A stretch of DNA of 64,000 bases from JBDTVS01 sp040007095 (GTDB lineage: Bacteria > Acidobacteriota > Vicinamibacteria > Vicinamibacterales > CAVVIG01). The notes below the pieces were generated by a model. The model saw only the letters and a list, made by a program, of their open reading frames with translations, did no database searches and was not told the DNA's origin. The DNA is taken from NCBI GenBank assembly GCA_040007095.1, contig JBDTVS010000019.1:1-64000 (forward strand), written 5' to 3'. Both the position numbers and the translations under genes were made by a program. Position 1 is the stretch's first letter, and each line of letters starts with the position of its first letter. Below are positions 44,801 to 52,226 of the stretch, one piece after another.

Positions 44801-46242
44801 ATCGACTCGGCTGGACCGAGCAGCAGGTAGCCTCCGTCGAGCAGCGCGAAGTGGAACAGGGCGATGATTTTCGCCTGCACGCTGGGCTCGAGATAAATCA
44901 GGACGTTCCGGCAGGCGACGAGGTCCAACTTCGAAAACGGCGCATCGCGGATCACGTCCTGCGGGGCAAAAGTGATCAGCTCGCGCAACGCCTTGTTGAC
45001 CTGATAGCGGCGGTCGGGCGTCCTGACGAAAAATCGCTGGAGCCGCTCGGCCGAGACTTCGCTGGTCATGCTGTCCGGGTAGACGCCGGCCCGCGCCACG
45101 TCGAGGGCTTCCTCGTCGGGATCGCTGGCGAAGATCTGGAGACGGACCAGCTTCTTGGCGGCGGCGAACTGCTCGAGACACAGCATCGCGATCGAATACG
45201 CTTCCTGCCCGGTCGAGCAGCCGGGCACCCACACGCGCACGGGAGGGGCGGTGTCCCCCTCGCTGCTGCGCCGGATCAACTCCGGGATCACGTCTCGTTC
45301 GAGTGCCTGAAATGCCGCCGGCTCCCGAAAGAACGCGGTCACGCCGATCGACAGGTCTCTGCCGAGCGCGCGCACTTCATCCGGATGCGTGCGCAGGAAG
45401 TCGACGTAGCCGGCGATTCGATCGATATGGCGGAGGGCCATCCGTCGCGTGACGCGCCGCGCCAGCATGCGTTGTCGATAGCCGCGAAAGTCCCGCTTCA
45501 CCCCGGCGCGCAGCAGGAGCAGAATCTGGCTGAAGTCTTCCGGCGCCGCCTCCGTGATCGGCGCGGCCTGGCGCGGCCGATATCGCAGCAGCGCCTCAGG
45601 CATCTGCTCGGGAGTCAGAATGTGATCGACGAGGCCTGTGGCGATGGCGCTGCGCGGCATCTGATCGTGCTCCGCCGATTCCGGCGTCTGCGCGATCACG
45701 AGCCCCCCGCCGGCTTTGATGTCCTCGACACCGAGCGTCCCGTGGCTGCCGGTTCCCGACAGGATGATGCCGACCGCGTTTTCCTGCTGATCGGCCGCCA
45801 GCGATCGCAGGAAAAAATCGATGGCCGTCCGCGACCCGCGCCGCGGCGGCGGCGGGACGATCCGCAGGATCCGGTGTCTGATCTCGAGATCCGCGTTCGG
45901 CGGGATCACGTATACGTGATTAGAAAGCGCCGGCACGCCATCCTGCGCTTCCTGCACCGGCATGGTGGTGTGTTTCGCCAGCAACTCCGCCATCAGGCTC
46001 TGGTGTGTCGGATCCAGATGCGGAATGAGCACGAAGGCCATCCCGCTCTCGGCGGGCATCGCGCCGAGCAGCCGCTTGAGCGCATCGAGGCCGCCGGCCG
46101 ACGCCCCGACGCCGACGATGGGAAACGCGTGATCGGGGGGCAGTAATGGCGCCGGCGCTTGGCGCTTGGAACGTCGAACCGCCGCCGGGCGCAGGGGGGC
46201 AGCGCCTCTCGACCCCGAGGCCCGCGCCGATTTCTTCGTCAT
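41863..46242 (-). CDS. CheB-CheR-PAS-histidine kinase fusion protein
   Basis: A 1459-residue signalling protein. A CheB methylesterase domain (about 38-225) has the GASAGG nucleophile Ser48 and His75. A CheR methyltransferase domain (about 235-500) carries the SAM site VPGCSTGQEAYSIAM. A PAS-like segment and a long glutamate-rich coiled coil (about 655-745, repeated SNEELxSxNEEL) follow. Several PAS domains (about 745-1235) lead to a HisKA_3/HATPase kinase core with phospho-His1256 in ARELHDGMGG. No receiver precedes CheB. The expected catalytic Asp of CheB (GTGSDG in relatives) reads His167 here. A LuxR-type regulator follows 5 bp downstream. The fusion class is common in soil bacteria; its methylation target is unclear. 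Confidence 0.9.
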   Translation of the reverse strand: MTKKSARASGSRGAAPLRPAAVRRSKRQAPAPLLPPDHAFPIVGVGASAGGLDALKRLLGAMPAESGMAFVLIPHLDPTHQSLMAELLAKHTTMPVQEAQDGVPALSNHVYVIPPNADLEIRHRILRIVPPPPRRGSRTAIDFFLRSLAADQQENAVGIILSGTGSHGTLGVEDIKAGGGLVIAQTPESAEHDQMPRSAIATGLVDHILTPEQMPEALLRYRPRQAAPITEAAPEDFSQILLLLRAGVKRDFRGYRQRMLARRVTRRMALRHIDRIAGYVDFLRTHPDEVRALGRDLSIGVTAFFREPAAFQALERDVIPELIRRSSEGDTAPPVRVWVPGCSTGQEAYSIAMLCLEQFAAAKKLVRLQIFASDPDEEALDVARAGVYPDSMTSEVSAERLQRFFVRTPDRRYQVNKALRELITFAPQDVIRDAPFSKLDLVACRNVLIYLEPSVQAKIIALFHFALLDGGYLLLGPAESIGPATDRFEPISKKWRVYRRIGSGRRVVEFPILPSEERRARLPGSNPGARPQIAVGDRLHRALLADYAPAAVLINKHHEILSVHGPVVEYLEFPPGELTRDLLSMARSGLRTTIRAACQQALRDHRTVVDANARVKRQGSYVPCTLTARPVSDVKDADGLLLVTFKDRPARRVRVAASAPAAAAGSTEEPSLIQQLEYELKTTREDLQGTIDDLESSNEELKASNEEVMSLNEEHQSTNEELESSKEELQSLNEELSTVNSQLQDKVHELDAANNDLGNLLASTDIATVFLDTDLRIKRFTPPMARLQNLLPTDIGRPFRDIAPRVADVTLLEDCRQVLERLTPLELVVRADDARAYLRRVLPYRTADRRISGVVITWVEITQRLVAEAEVRRLGAVLQDSNDGVALLDLEGHIIGWNRGAERLYGYSEAEALALHVGDLVPEPDRGTADDLIRRVGRGDSVSESLETQRKTKDGRTRDIWLTMTLLRDASGRPDAIVTTDRDVTDLKEGLAARHAASLFQQVIEDLPAGAVLREGDRLTLNRAAEAITGYRRRELSTMDAWCLALHGDQAGECRHLYDPSGAPERGAQPVPLEIGRKDGTLRHVEFTICRLDDTHELWMLIDVTEHDRTERALRRSEDYLRSIVNTAVDAIITINRLGSIETFNLAAEQMFGYTAAEVVGKNVRLLMPRPYRDEHDGYLARYLRTGEARIIGVGRELVGQRKDGTTFPLDVAISQIDQLHCFTGILRDLTDRRRLEWRLAESQAEERRHVARELHDGMGGHMTGIGLLAQTLQTHLAKGSSPLAAKAEDLVRSIDEAQKQLRSIVRELMPVEAIQEGLMAALQELATQAETQYGLRCDFRCERPVYLDDPAAAKHVLRIVQEAVNNAVRHGKPTHITISLEQVEQRLEVAVSDDGDGLKASPDGQPGIGLESMRQRAHLLGGDLSVQPRKSGGTVVLCWMPLLPATPDPPGRKHRGKG

Positions 46243-46498
46243 GCGTTCCGGCTCATCTTATCAGCCGGCTCACCGCGCTGCCGGCGCGATTGGGTGGCGT
46301 CGACGCATCGGGGCGGTGTCTCCCGAGATCGTTCCCGGCTGGCCCATTTCGATCGGGCCAGTATGTCGCGGGTCGTGTAGGGAAATTCCCGACAAGATGG
46401 CGCATGGATCACCTGATTGCATCAGCATCCAGCCAAGAGCAGGATGGCTTAGGACTGCCAGCGCTTCCGTAGCAGTGGCGGTACAGGAGGTCACGGTG

Positions 46499-46705
46499 GT
46501 GTCGGCTGAAACAACGATCGCCGATTGCCTGCGCCTCATTGAAGCCCGGTACGTCGCCGTGCCTGGCCTGTCCCTGACGGGGCCGGAGCTGGAGCGACTG
46601 TGGCGTCTCGACCCCGTGAGTTGCGCCGCGCTGTGTGAGGCGCTCATCGATATCAGGTACCTCAGGCGCACCCGCGAGGGCGCCTACGAGCGCGAGCGTA
46701 CGTGA
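46499..46705 (+). CDS. Small conserved hypothetical protein
   Basis: A 68-residue protein starting at GTG 46499 (or 46496), directly after a strong AGGAGGT ribosome site at 46485-46491. The sequence VSAETTIADCLRLIEARYVA, then PGLSLTGPELERLWRLDPVS and LIDIRYLRRTREGAY, has the helical rhythm of a small winged-helix-like fold and resembles short proteins common in acidobacteria. No catalytic motif is seen. It is divergent from the CheB-CheR-kinase gene (start 46242). The longer upstream extension of the frame is not supported. Function unknown, perhaps DNA or protein binding. Confidence 0.6.
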   Translation: MSAETTIADCLRLIEARYVAVPGLSLTGPELERLWRLDPVSCAALCEALIDIRYLRRTREGAYERERT

Positions 46706-46885
46706 TGGAAGCCTGGCCGCCGCTTCTGCGGGGCTGCGCGGGTGTCAGTCAGCAGCTGAGCCGACTCAAATGGCTTGCGGTCTGGCTCATCGCGAAGCAG
46801 AGCTTACAACTGTGGTTGTCGGCGTTGGGTTCCGATGCGGCAAAACGCTGAGCCGTCACCCTCACTTGGAAAAGAGCCCAGATGC

Positions 46886-47809
46886 TCACGGCCGATCGGC
46901 CGAGGGCGTGCGTAGTCGCCGCTGGTCGCGTTCACTGGTCGCGGCCGCGTCGAATCGAGCCGCGAGGGGGGCGAACGCCGGCGTCGGGCCCTTCCACATC
47001 AAGTCGTCAACCGTATCGAAGAGCGGGATCTCGCTGCGCAGCGTGGCGAGGTCACGAAACAGGAATGCGTGCTCGCGCTCGCGGGCCAGCGTGCCGGCCA
47101 GCGCTGCCGGGCTCGCCGCGTTCACACCCCACGTGCGCCAGTCCGCCGGAATCGATTCGAGGTGGCCGAACCTGGCCAGCACCGCGGCGGAGGATTTGGC
47201 GCCCCAGCCGGGCAGGCCGGGATACCCGTCGGCGCTGTCTCCGACCAGTGCCAGGTAGTCGGGGATGGAGACCGGCGGCACGCCGAACTTCGCCACGATG
47301 CCCGCTTCGTCGCGGATCGTGCGCCGACGTCGATCCAGCTGCACGACCCGCGTCCCTCTCACACACTGCGCCAGGTCCTTGTCCGGGGTGCAGATGAACA
47401 CCCGCTCCACGCGCGGATCCCGCGCCGCCGCTGCCGCCGCCGCGGCGAGCGCATCGTCGGCTTCGAACTCGATCATCGGCCAGGTTGAAATACCAAGCGC
47501 CCGCAGTGCTTCTTCGAGGAGCGGGAACTGCGCCAGAAGGTCGGGATCGATGCCGGCGCCGGTCTTGTACCCCGGCCAGAGCCGGTTGCGGAACGACTCG
47601 ATGATGTGATCGGTGGCGACGCCGACGTACCTCGCGCCGCCGTTGATCATGCCGAGCACCGACCCGACCACGCCTCGGACGGCGGCGACCTCGCGGCCGT
47701 TCGCATCGCGCGCCGGCGGCAGGGCATAGTAGTGGCGGAACAGCTCGTAGGTGCCGTCGATGAGATGAACCTCCAGTGCACACCCCCCAGGATCACAGTA
47801 TCCTGCCAA
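46886..47809 (-). CDS. 5'-3' exonuclease of the Pol I N-terminal/FEN family
   Basis: Up to 307 residues. The metal-binding acids of the family are present in VHLIDGTYELFRHYY, FEADDALA, ICTPDKDLAQC and LVGDSADGYPGLPGWGAKSS; the last also forms the helix-3-turn-helix. The arginine/lysine pair in SFRNRLWPGYK fits the DNA-handling arch. It is a stand-alone nuclease without a polymerase domain. The start is unclear: a TTG at 47809 gives the longest form, and codons near 47776 are alternatives. The gene diverges from the ligase gene, with only about 11 bp between starts, so both share one control region. A role in end or flap processing beside that ligase is inferred. Confidence 0.85.
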   Translation of the reverse strand: MAGYCDPGGCALEVHLIDGTYELFRHYYALPPARDANGREVAAVRGVVGSVLGMINGGARYVGVATDHIIESFRNRLWPGYKTGAGIDPDLLAQFPLLEEALRALGISTWPMIEFEADDALAAAAAAAARDPRVERVFICTPDKDLAQCVRGTRVVQLDRRRRTIRDEAGIVAKFGVPPVSIPDYLALVGDSADGYPGLPGWGAKSSAAVLARFGHLESIPADWRTWGVNAASPAALAGTLAREREHAFLFRDLATLRSEIPLFDTVDDLMWKGPTPAFAPLAARFDAAATSERDQRRLRTPSADRP

Positions 47810-47820
47810 GGACGAGCGAG

Positions 47821-48924
47821 ATGTCGACCAATCCGTCCATGAACTTTGCCATCGAGCCGCCGGTCGAACCGATGCTCGCCAAGCTCGCGGATTCGCTGCC
47901 GACCGGCGGACCGTTCTTGTACGAGCCGAAGTGGGACGGATTTCGAGCGATCGTGTTCCGCAATACGTCCGGCGTCTTCATCCAGAGCCGCGACCTGCGG
48001 CCGCTCGATCGCTACTTCCCGGAGCTCCACGACGCGCTGCTGCAGAGGCTGCCCGACGGTTGCGTCGTCGATGGTGAGATCGTGATCGCGACGCCGCGTG
48101 GCCTGGATTTCGACGCGCTTCAGCTGCGGCTTCATCCGGCGGCATCGCGCGCGGCGAAGCTGGCGAAAGAGACGCCGGCTGACTTCGTCGCCTTCGACCT
48201 GCTGGCGGTCGACGGGCGCGACGTGCGCGGGGTGGCCCAGGGCGCACGCCGTGCTCTGCTCGAGGCGCTGCTGTCGGCGGTCGAGGCGCCCGTCCATTTG
48301 ACGCCGATGACGCGCGACGTGGCCGTGGCGGACGAATGGCTCTCCCGGTTCGAGGGCGCGGGTCTCGACGGGGTGATCGCGAAGCCGGAGGACGGCCTGT
48401 ACGTGCCTGGAAAACGCGCGATGATCAAGGTCAAGCATGCGCGAACCGCCGACTGCGTGGTGGCCGGTTTTCGGTGGCACAAGGCCGGCCCGGGCGAGCT
48501 GATTGGGTCGTTGCTGCTCGGGTTGTACGACGAGGAGGGTCGGCTGCATCACGTCGGCGTCACCTCGTCGTTCACCATGGCGAGACGAAGAGCGCTCGCG
48601 ACCGAACTGCAGCCGCTGCGGGAGCGGGCACTCGACCATCACCCGTGGCGCGAATGGGCCGAAGCGGGCGGTCCCCACACAGCGCGGATGCCGGGAGGCC
48701 AGAGCCGCTGGAGCGCCGGCAAGGATCTCTCGTGGGAGCCGCTGCGGACTGAGCGGGTCTGCGAGGTGAAGTACGACCACATGCAGGGGGATCGATTCCG
48801 CCATGCGGCGACCTTTCAGCGCTGGCGTGCCGACAAGGTGGCGGCCGATTGCCGCTACGGTCAGCTGGAAGTCACGACTCCTTACGAGCTCGAGAAGGTG
48901 TTCGGCGCGGCGCGCGATCGCTGA
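47821..48924 (+). CDS. ligC: ATP-dependent DNA ligase (LigC-type)
   Basis: A 367-residue ligase. The adenylation lysine is Lys37 in EPKWDGFRA (motif I). Motif III reads VVDGEIVI, motif IV DGVIAKPED and motif V MIKVKHARTADCVVAGFRW, followed by an OB-fold domain (about 225-367). It lacks the polymerase and nuclease domains of full LigD and fits the shorter LigC family, used in base-excision or backup end-joining repair. The ATG at 47821 follows AAGGA. The last 53 bp overlap, tail to tail, the end of the LigD-type polymerase gene on the other strand. No Ku gene is visible in the window. Confidence 0.88.
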   Translation: MSTNPSMNFAIEPPVEPMLAKLADSLPTGGPFLYEPKWDGFRAIVFRNTSGVFIQSRDLRPLDRYFPELHDALLQRLPDGCVVDGEIVIATPRGLDFDALQLRLHPAASRAAKLAKETPADFVAFDLLAVDGRDVRGVAQGARRALLEALLSAVEAPVHLTPMTRDVAVADEWLSRFEGAGLDGVIAKPEDGLYVPGKRAMIKVKHARTADCVVAGFRWHKAGPGELIGSLLLGLYDEEGRLHHVGVTSSFTMARRRALATELQPLRERALDHHPWREWAEAGGPHTARMPGGQSRWSAGKDLSWEPLRTERVCEVKYDHMQGDRFRHAATFQRWRADKVAADCRYGQLEVTTPYELEKVFGAARDR

Positions 48925-50224
48925 CCCCGCTCCAATCGCCGGAAAAGTCGTCGTCGGGATCGAGCGCTTCCTGCGCGGGCCGCAGCGACTCGGGGACGTG
49001 CTGCAGGTTCACGCGGATGCGCGTCCACGTGCGGAACCGTCCGCGCATGGCATCGACGAGCACGTCGGCGGGCGCGAGGTGCTCCGCCGCCCGCGGGTGG
49101 CGTCCGCGCCAACGTTCAAGCCCTGCCAGCGCGTCGGCTTTGTCGCGGGCACGGGCGATTTCCAGCAGCGGATGCTTGGGGGTCCGCCGCCGCGACGGCT
49201 GTACCCGCGACGGCTCGCCGGCTTGTTTACGAAAATGCGGCGGCCACGGCGCATCGCCGAGCCCTTCGCGCTCCTGGCGTGCGGACAGCTCGAGTACTCG
49301 TTCGAGCGAGCACGGATGCCGATCCATCGGGGCGTGCAGGTCGCCGAACTCCGCAAAACGCGACGGCATCGTGCCAAGCGTGAACTCGCGAGGATCGCAG
49401 AGATCCACTTCGTCCCACCCGAGCGGGGCTGATACGCGAGCGTCGGGAGTGGGCCGCACCGAATACGCGCTGGCCATCGTGCGGTCTTTCGCGTTCTGGT
49501 TGTAATCGAGAAACACACCGTGCCGCTCTTCCTTCCACCATTTGCTCGTCGCCAGGCCTGGCGCGCGCCGCTCGACCTCTCGCGCCACCGCCAGTGCGGC
49601 ACGGCGCACTTCGGTGAACGTCCACCGCCGTTCGATGCGCACATACACGTGCATGCCGCGGGATCCGGACGTCTTTGGCCAGCCGATCAGGCCGCAGTCG
49701 TCGAGTGCGGCACGCACCACGCGTGCGACGTCGCGAATCTGCGCCCACGCGATCCCCGGCACGGGGTCGAGGTCGATCCGCAGCTCGTCGGGATGATCGA
49801 GGTCGTCGCCGCGGACGGGATGCGGGTGCAGTTCGAGGCACGCGAGGTTGGCCATCCAGGCCAGTGCGGCGGGGTCACGCGGCACCACTTCCTCGGCGGT
49901 CCGTCCGGATGGGAAACTCAAGGCGACGACCTCAATCCACGCCGGCCGCGCGTGCGGTGCCCGCTTCTGGAAGAAGAACTCGCCGTCGATGCCGTTCGGG
50001 TAGCGCACCAGCACGTTGGGCCGCCCACCCGCGGCGCGTAGCGCGCCGTCCGCGACGGCAAGGTAGTAGTTGACGAGGTCGAGCTTGGTGTACGCCGGCT
50101 CCGGAAACAGGATCTTTCGCGGGTTCGACACCGCGATGTCCCGTCCGCAGACCGACAAATGCTCTGACTCGCTGCTCTGCACAGGATGATTCCAGTGTCG
50201 TGTCTCAGAAGTTCGTTGTTGCAT
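48872..50224 (-). CDS. LigD-type DNA polymerase/primase domain protein
   Basis: About 450 residues. An archaeo-eukaryotic primase-type polymerase domain (about 25-310) shows ISNPRKILFP-like VSNPRKILFPEPAYTKLDLV, FFQKRAP, the metal-binding DLD in LRIDLDPVPG, the histidine in SGSRGMHVYVRI and the third acid in FLDYNQNAKDRT. The C-terminal 130 residues are arginine-rich, of unknown family, and may bind DNA. The ATG at 50224 lies inside the hairpin element at 50194-50355, so the first ~25 residues may not be authentic and the start could be further in. The gene ends overlapping the ligase gene. It could fill gaps or add nucleotides before ligation. Confidence 0.82.
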   Translation of the reverse strand: MQQRTSETRHWNHPVQSSESEHLSVCGRDIAVSNPRKILFPEPAYTKLDLVNYYLAVADGALRAAGGRPNVLVRYPNGIDGEFFFQKRAPHARPAWIEVVALSFPSGRTAEEVVPRDPAALAWMANLACLELHPHPVRGDDLDHPDELRIDLDPVPGIAWAQIRDVARVVRAALDDCGLIGWPKTSGSRGMHVYVRIERRWTFTEVRRAALAVAREVERRAPGLATSKWWKEERHGVFLDYNQNAKDRTMASAYSVRPTPDARVSAPLGWDEVDLCDPREFTLGTMPSRFAEFGDLHAPMDRHPCSLERVLELSARQEREGLGDAPWPPHFRKQAGEPSRVQPSRRRTPKHPLLEIARARDKADALAGLERWRGRHPRAAEHLAPADVLVDAMRGRFRTWTRIRVNLQHVPESLRPAQEALDPDDDFSGDWSGVSDRAPRRTPSRARKES

Positions 50225-50355
50225 CGAGGGCGGCGAGGCGCCCGGCCGACAAGGCGCGAAGAGCAAGCATATCGGGAATATGTGAGCGATGAGCAACGCA
50301 GTCCGCCAGGATGCCTCGTCGACCGAATGCCAACGAACTTCTGGGACGCGACACT
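50194..50355. repeat. 162-bp long-hairpin element, copy B
   Basis: The ends, 50194-50218 and 50331-50355, pair over 25 consecutive positions with only two G-T pairs (for example CAGAAGTTCGTTG with CAACGAACTTCTG). The interior aligns with copy A at 32501-32659. The arm sequences of A and B differ, yet each pairs with itself. The element contains the predicted start of the polymerase gene and lies upstream of the divergent exported protein at 50413. No open frame inside codes for a transposase. Confidence 0.75.
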
Positions 50356-50412
50356 AATGTGGCGATGGCGGTCGGGTTCGTCCGGTATCATGTCGCCAAC
50401 CGGAGGGTGCCC

Positions 50413-50976
50413 ATGTCCTGCAGAGTTCTCGCCTGCGCGATGCGATGCGTGACCGGTGTTCCCTGTATCGCCGGCCTGTGCATGGCGGGCTTGCTGATGT
50501 GTCCTGCGCTGAGCGCCCAGCAGCCGTCACCCAGCTTCGATCAGCCGGACATTCAAGGCAACGGCTTGCGTCCCGCGGACCTTGCGAAAGAGCAGGCGCG
50601 AAGGGTCTTCCTTGAACTGCGTCTTGCCGAGGCCGGACCGGTTCGGGGGCTGACGTTCGAAGCGACTGTGAAGAACACCGGGAAGACCCTGCACCTGCAC
50701 TACACCACCGTGCTGACCAACGGCGACGTCAGCCGCGCGCGCGTCGTGGAAAGCGCCGGCCGCTACGAAGTGGCGCTCAGGCTGAATGACGACGGCGCCG
50801 TCAAGATGGCGTCGGCGACGGCGAGGCACACGGGCAGGCCGATCGCGATCATCCTCGACGGCTCCGTGGTGGCTGACGTCACCGTCCGCGAGGCGCTCCG
50901 GGCCGAGATCGTGTTTTCCGCGAACTTCACTCAAGCCGAAGCGACGCGAATCGTCGCCGGGCTGAACAACTGGTAG
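50413..50976 (+). CDS. Exported protein with a SecD P1-head-like domain
   Basis: A 187-residue protein with an N-terminal signal (about 1-35, ending LSAQ). The C-terminal half contains GRPIAIILDGSVVADVTVRE and SANFTQAEATRIVAGLN, which closely follows the P1 head subdomain of SecD (pattern GRxLAIVLDGxVxxxPxIxE ... GNFTxEEAxxLAxxLN). It has none of SecD's transmembrane helices, so it is a stand-alone periplasmic version. The middle (LHLHYTTVLTNGDVSRARVV) is beta-rich and not recognised. The ATG at 50413 follows GGAGGG. Whether it assists secretion is unknown. Confidence 0.65.
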   Translation: MSCRVLACAMRCVTGVPCIAGLCMAGLLMCPALSAQQPSPSFDQPDIQGNGLRPADLAKEQARRVFLELRLAEAGPVRGLTFEATVKNTGKTLHLHYTTVLTNGDVSRARVVESAGRYEVALRLNDDGAVKMASATARHTGRPIAIILDGSVVADVTVREALRAEIVFSANFTQAEATRIVAGLNNW

Positions 50977-51007
50977 GAATGACTCGGTCGCCCATCGCAA
51001 ACGACCG

Positions 51008-51023
51008 TGTTCACTTGTGAACA
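51008..51023. promoter_or_regulatory. Operator-like palindrome before the Crp/Fnr gene
   Basis: TGTTCACTTGTGAACA has two perfect 7-base arms around a 2-base centre, a size and symmetry typical of Crp/Fnr-family dimers. It ends 35 bp before the regulator start, so it may be an autoregulatory site. A poorer half-match containing GTGAACACC lies near 52283-52292, upstream of the dksA/traR-like gene. Confidence 0.6.
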
Positions 51024-51058
51024 TGCTGGTTTCCGCGTCGCCTGTCATGCTCTAAGGC

Positions 51059-51739
51059 ATGAAGTCAAGGCCTGTCCGGGAGCGGGTGCGAACCGGCCGG
51101 GCGTTCGATGCGCAGGCGTTTCTCGCGTCGGAAGGAGTCGCCAGGACCATCGTCGAATACCGCCGGGGAGAGTCGATCTTCACACAGGGAGACAGCTGCG
51201 AGAGTGTGTTCTACATTCGGACGGGCGGCGTCAAGTTATCCGTCCTTTCGAAGATGGGGCGAGAAGCCGTCGTCGCGATGCTCGGTCCCGGAGACTTCTT
51301 CGGCGAAGGGTGTCTAGCCGGTCAGTCGTTTCGGATGGGCTCGGCCACCGCGATGACCCCGAGCTCGGTCTTGCTCGTCGGCAAGGGCAAAATGGTGCGG
51401 CTGCTCCACAAGCAGCACGCGATGTCCGACCGGTTCATCGCGCATATGCTGTCGCGCAACATTCGGATCGAAGAGGACCTGGTCGATCAGCTCTTCAACT
51501 CGAGCGAGAAGCGGTTGGCCCGTGCGCTGTTGCTGCTCGCTCGCTACGGGATGCAGGAAGAGCCGGTGCGGCTGGTGCCGAAGATGTCGCAGGATACGCT
51601 GTCGAAAATGATCGGCACCACGCGATCGCGGGTGAATTTCTTCCTCAACAAGTTCAAGAAGCTGGGCTTCATCGAATACGACGGAGAGAGTCCGGTGAAG
51701 ATCAACAGTTCGCTCCTGAGCGTCGTCCTGCACGATTGA
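51059..51739 (+). CDS. Crp/Fnr-family transcription regulator
   Basis: A 226-residue regulator. The cyclic-nucleotide-binding beta-roll spans about 28-120 (YRRGESIFTQGDSCESVFYI, MLGPGDFFGEGCLAG). The dimer helix lies around 125-155. A winged helix-turn-helix follows (MSQDTLSKMIGTTRSRVNFF, LNKFKKLGFIEY). The Fnr-type N-terminal cysteine cluster is absent, so an oxygen-sensing iron-sulfur cluster is unlikely; the effector is unknown. An operator-like palindrome is just upstream. The ribosome site before the ATG at 51059 is poor and too close, so the start is moderately certain. Confidence 0.9.
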   Translation: MKSRPVRERVRTGRAFDAQAFLASEGVARTIVEYRRGESIFTQGDSCESVFYIRTGGVKLSVLSKMGREAVVAMLGPGDFFGEGCLAGQSFRMGSATAMTPSSVLLVGKGKMVRLLHKQHAMSDRFIAHMLSRNIRIEEDLVDQLFNSSEKRLARALLLLARYGMQEEPVRLVPKMSQDTLSKMIGTTRSRVNFFLNKFKKLGFIEYDGESPVKINSSLLSVVLHD

Positions 51740-51809
51740 GGAACCGTCGAAGACCTTCACCATCCTCGTGAGGCTGATTCCCGGCGCACCTGCCCGCCAC
51801 CAGGGGCTG

Positions 51810-52226
51810 CTAAGTGTTGGCGACAGGCGCGAAGAGCGACAGGCTGCCGCGTCGCAGAGCCAGTTGCCGTGCGGATCGCTGGCCTTGTTCTCGCCTCTCC
51901 TCGCAGGCCTGGCACCGTACCGCGAACGGCAGCGCCCGCAGCCGTCGCTCGGAAATCTCCTCGGCGCACTCGAAGCATGACCCGTACTCTCCCGCGTCGA
52001 GACGAAGGATCGCCTCGTCGATGCGGGCGAGCGTCTCCGCCCTCATCTGGAGCAAGGCGAACTCGAGGTCTCCCTGAACGTCGGCGTCGGACTGTTCGAG
52101 GTCGTCCCCTCTGTCTTTCAGCCCGTTGCGGCCGTCGCGGATGCGGCTCTGGACCTGGTCCTGGATCGCGCACCGCCGCTCGGTCAGGATGTGCTTCAGT
52201 TCGGCGTTTCGGAGGGTGGTGGTCAT
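51810..52226 (-). CDS. DksA/TraR-family zinc-finger protein
   Basis: A 138-residue protein. It has an N-terminal coiled-coil region (about 5-70, with EQSDADVQGDLEFALLQM) and a four-cysteine zinc finger: Cys84, Cys87, Cys105 and Cys108 (CFECAEEIS, CQACEERRE), matching the DksA/TraR class that binds the RNA polymerase secondary channel and works with ppGpp. The DksA DxxDxA coiled-coil tip is not clearly present, so it may be a TraR-like or general DksA-like member. The ATG at 52226 follows AAAGGGG. It is convergent with the Crp/Fnr gene, 70 bp apart. Confidence 0.85.
   Translation of the reverse strand: MTTTLRNAELKHILTERRCAIQDQVQSRIRDGRNGLKDRGDDLEQSDADVQGDLEFALLQMRAETLARIDEAILRLDAGEYGSCFECAEEISERRLRALPFAVRCQACEERREQGQRSARQLALRRGSLSLFAPVANT

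Noticed and set aside
42955..46146. 1063-codon plus-strand frame opposite the CheB-CheR-kinase gene
   Set aside because: An antisense open frame due to GC-rich codon bias; no domain, start signal or motif supports it.
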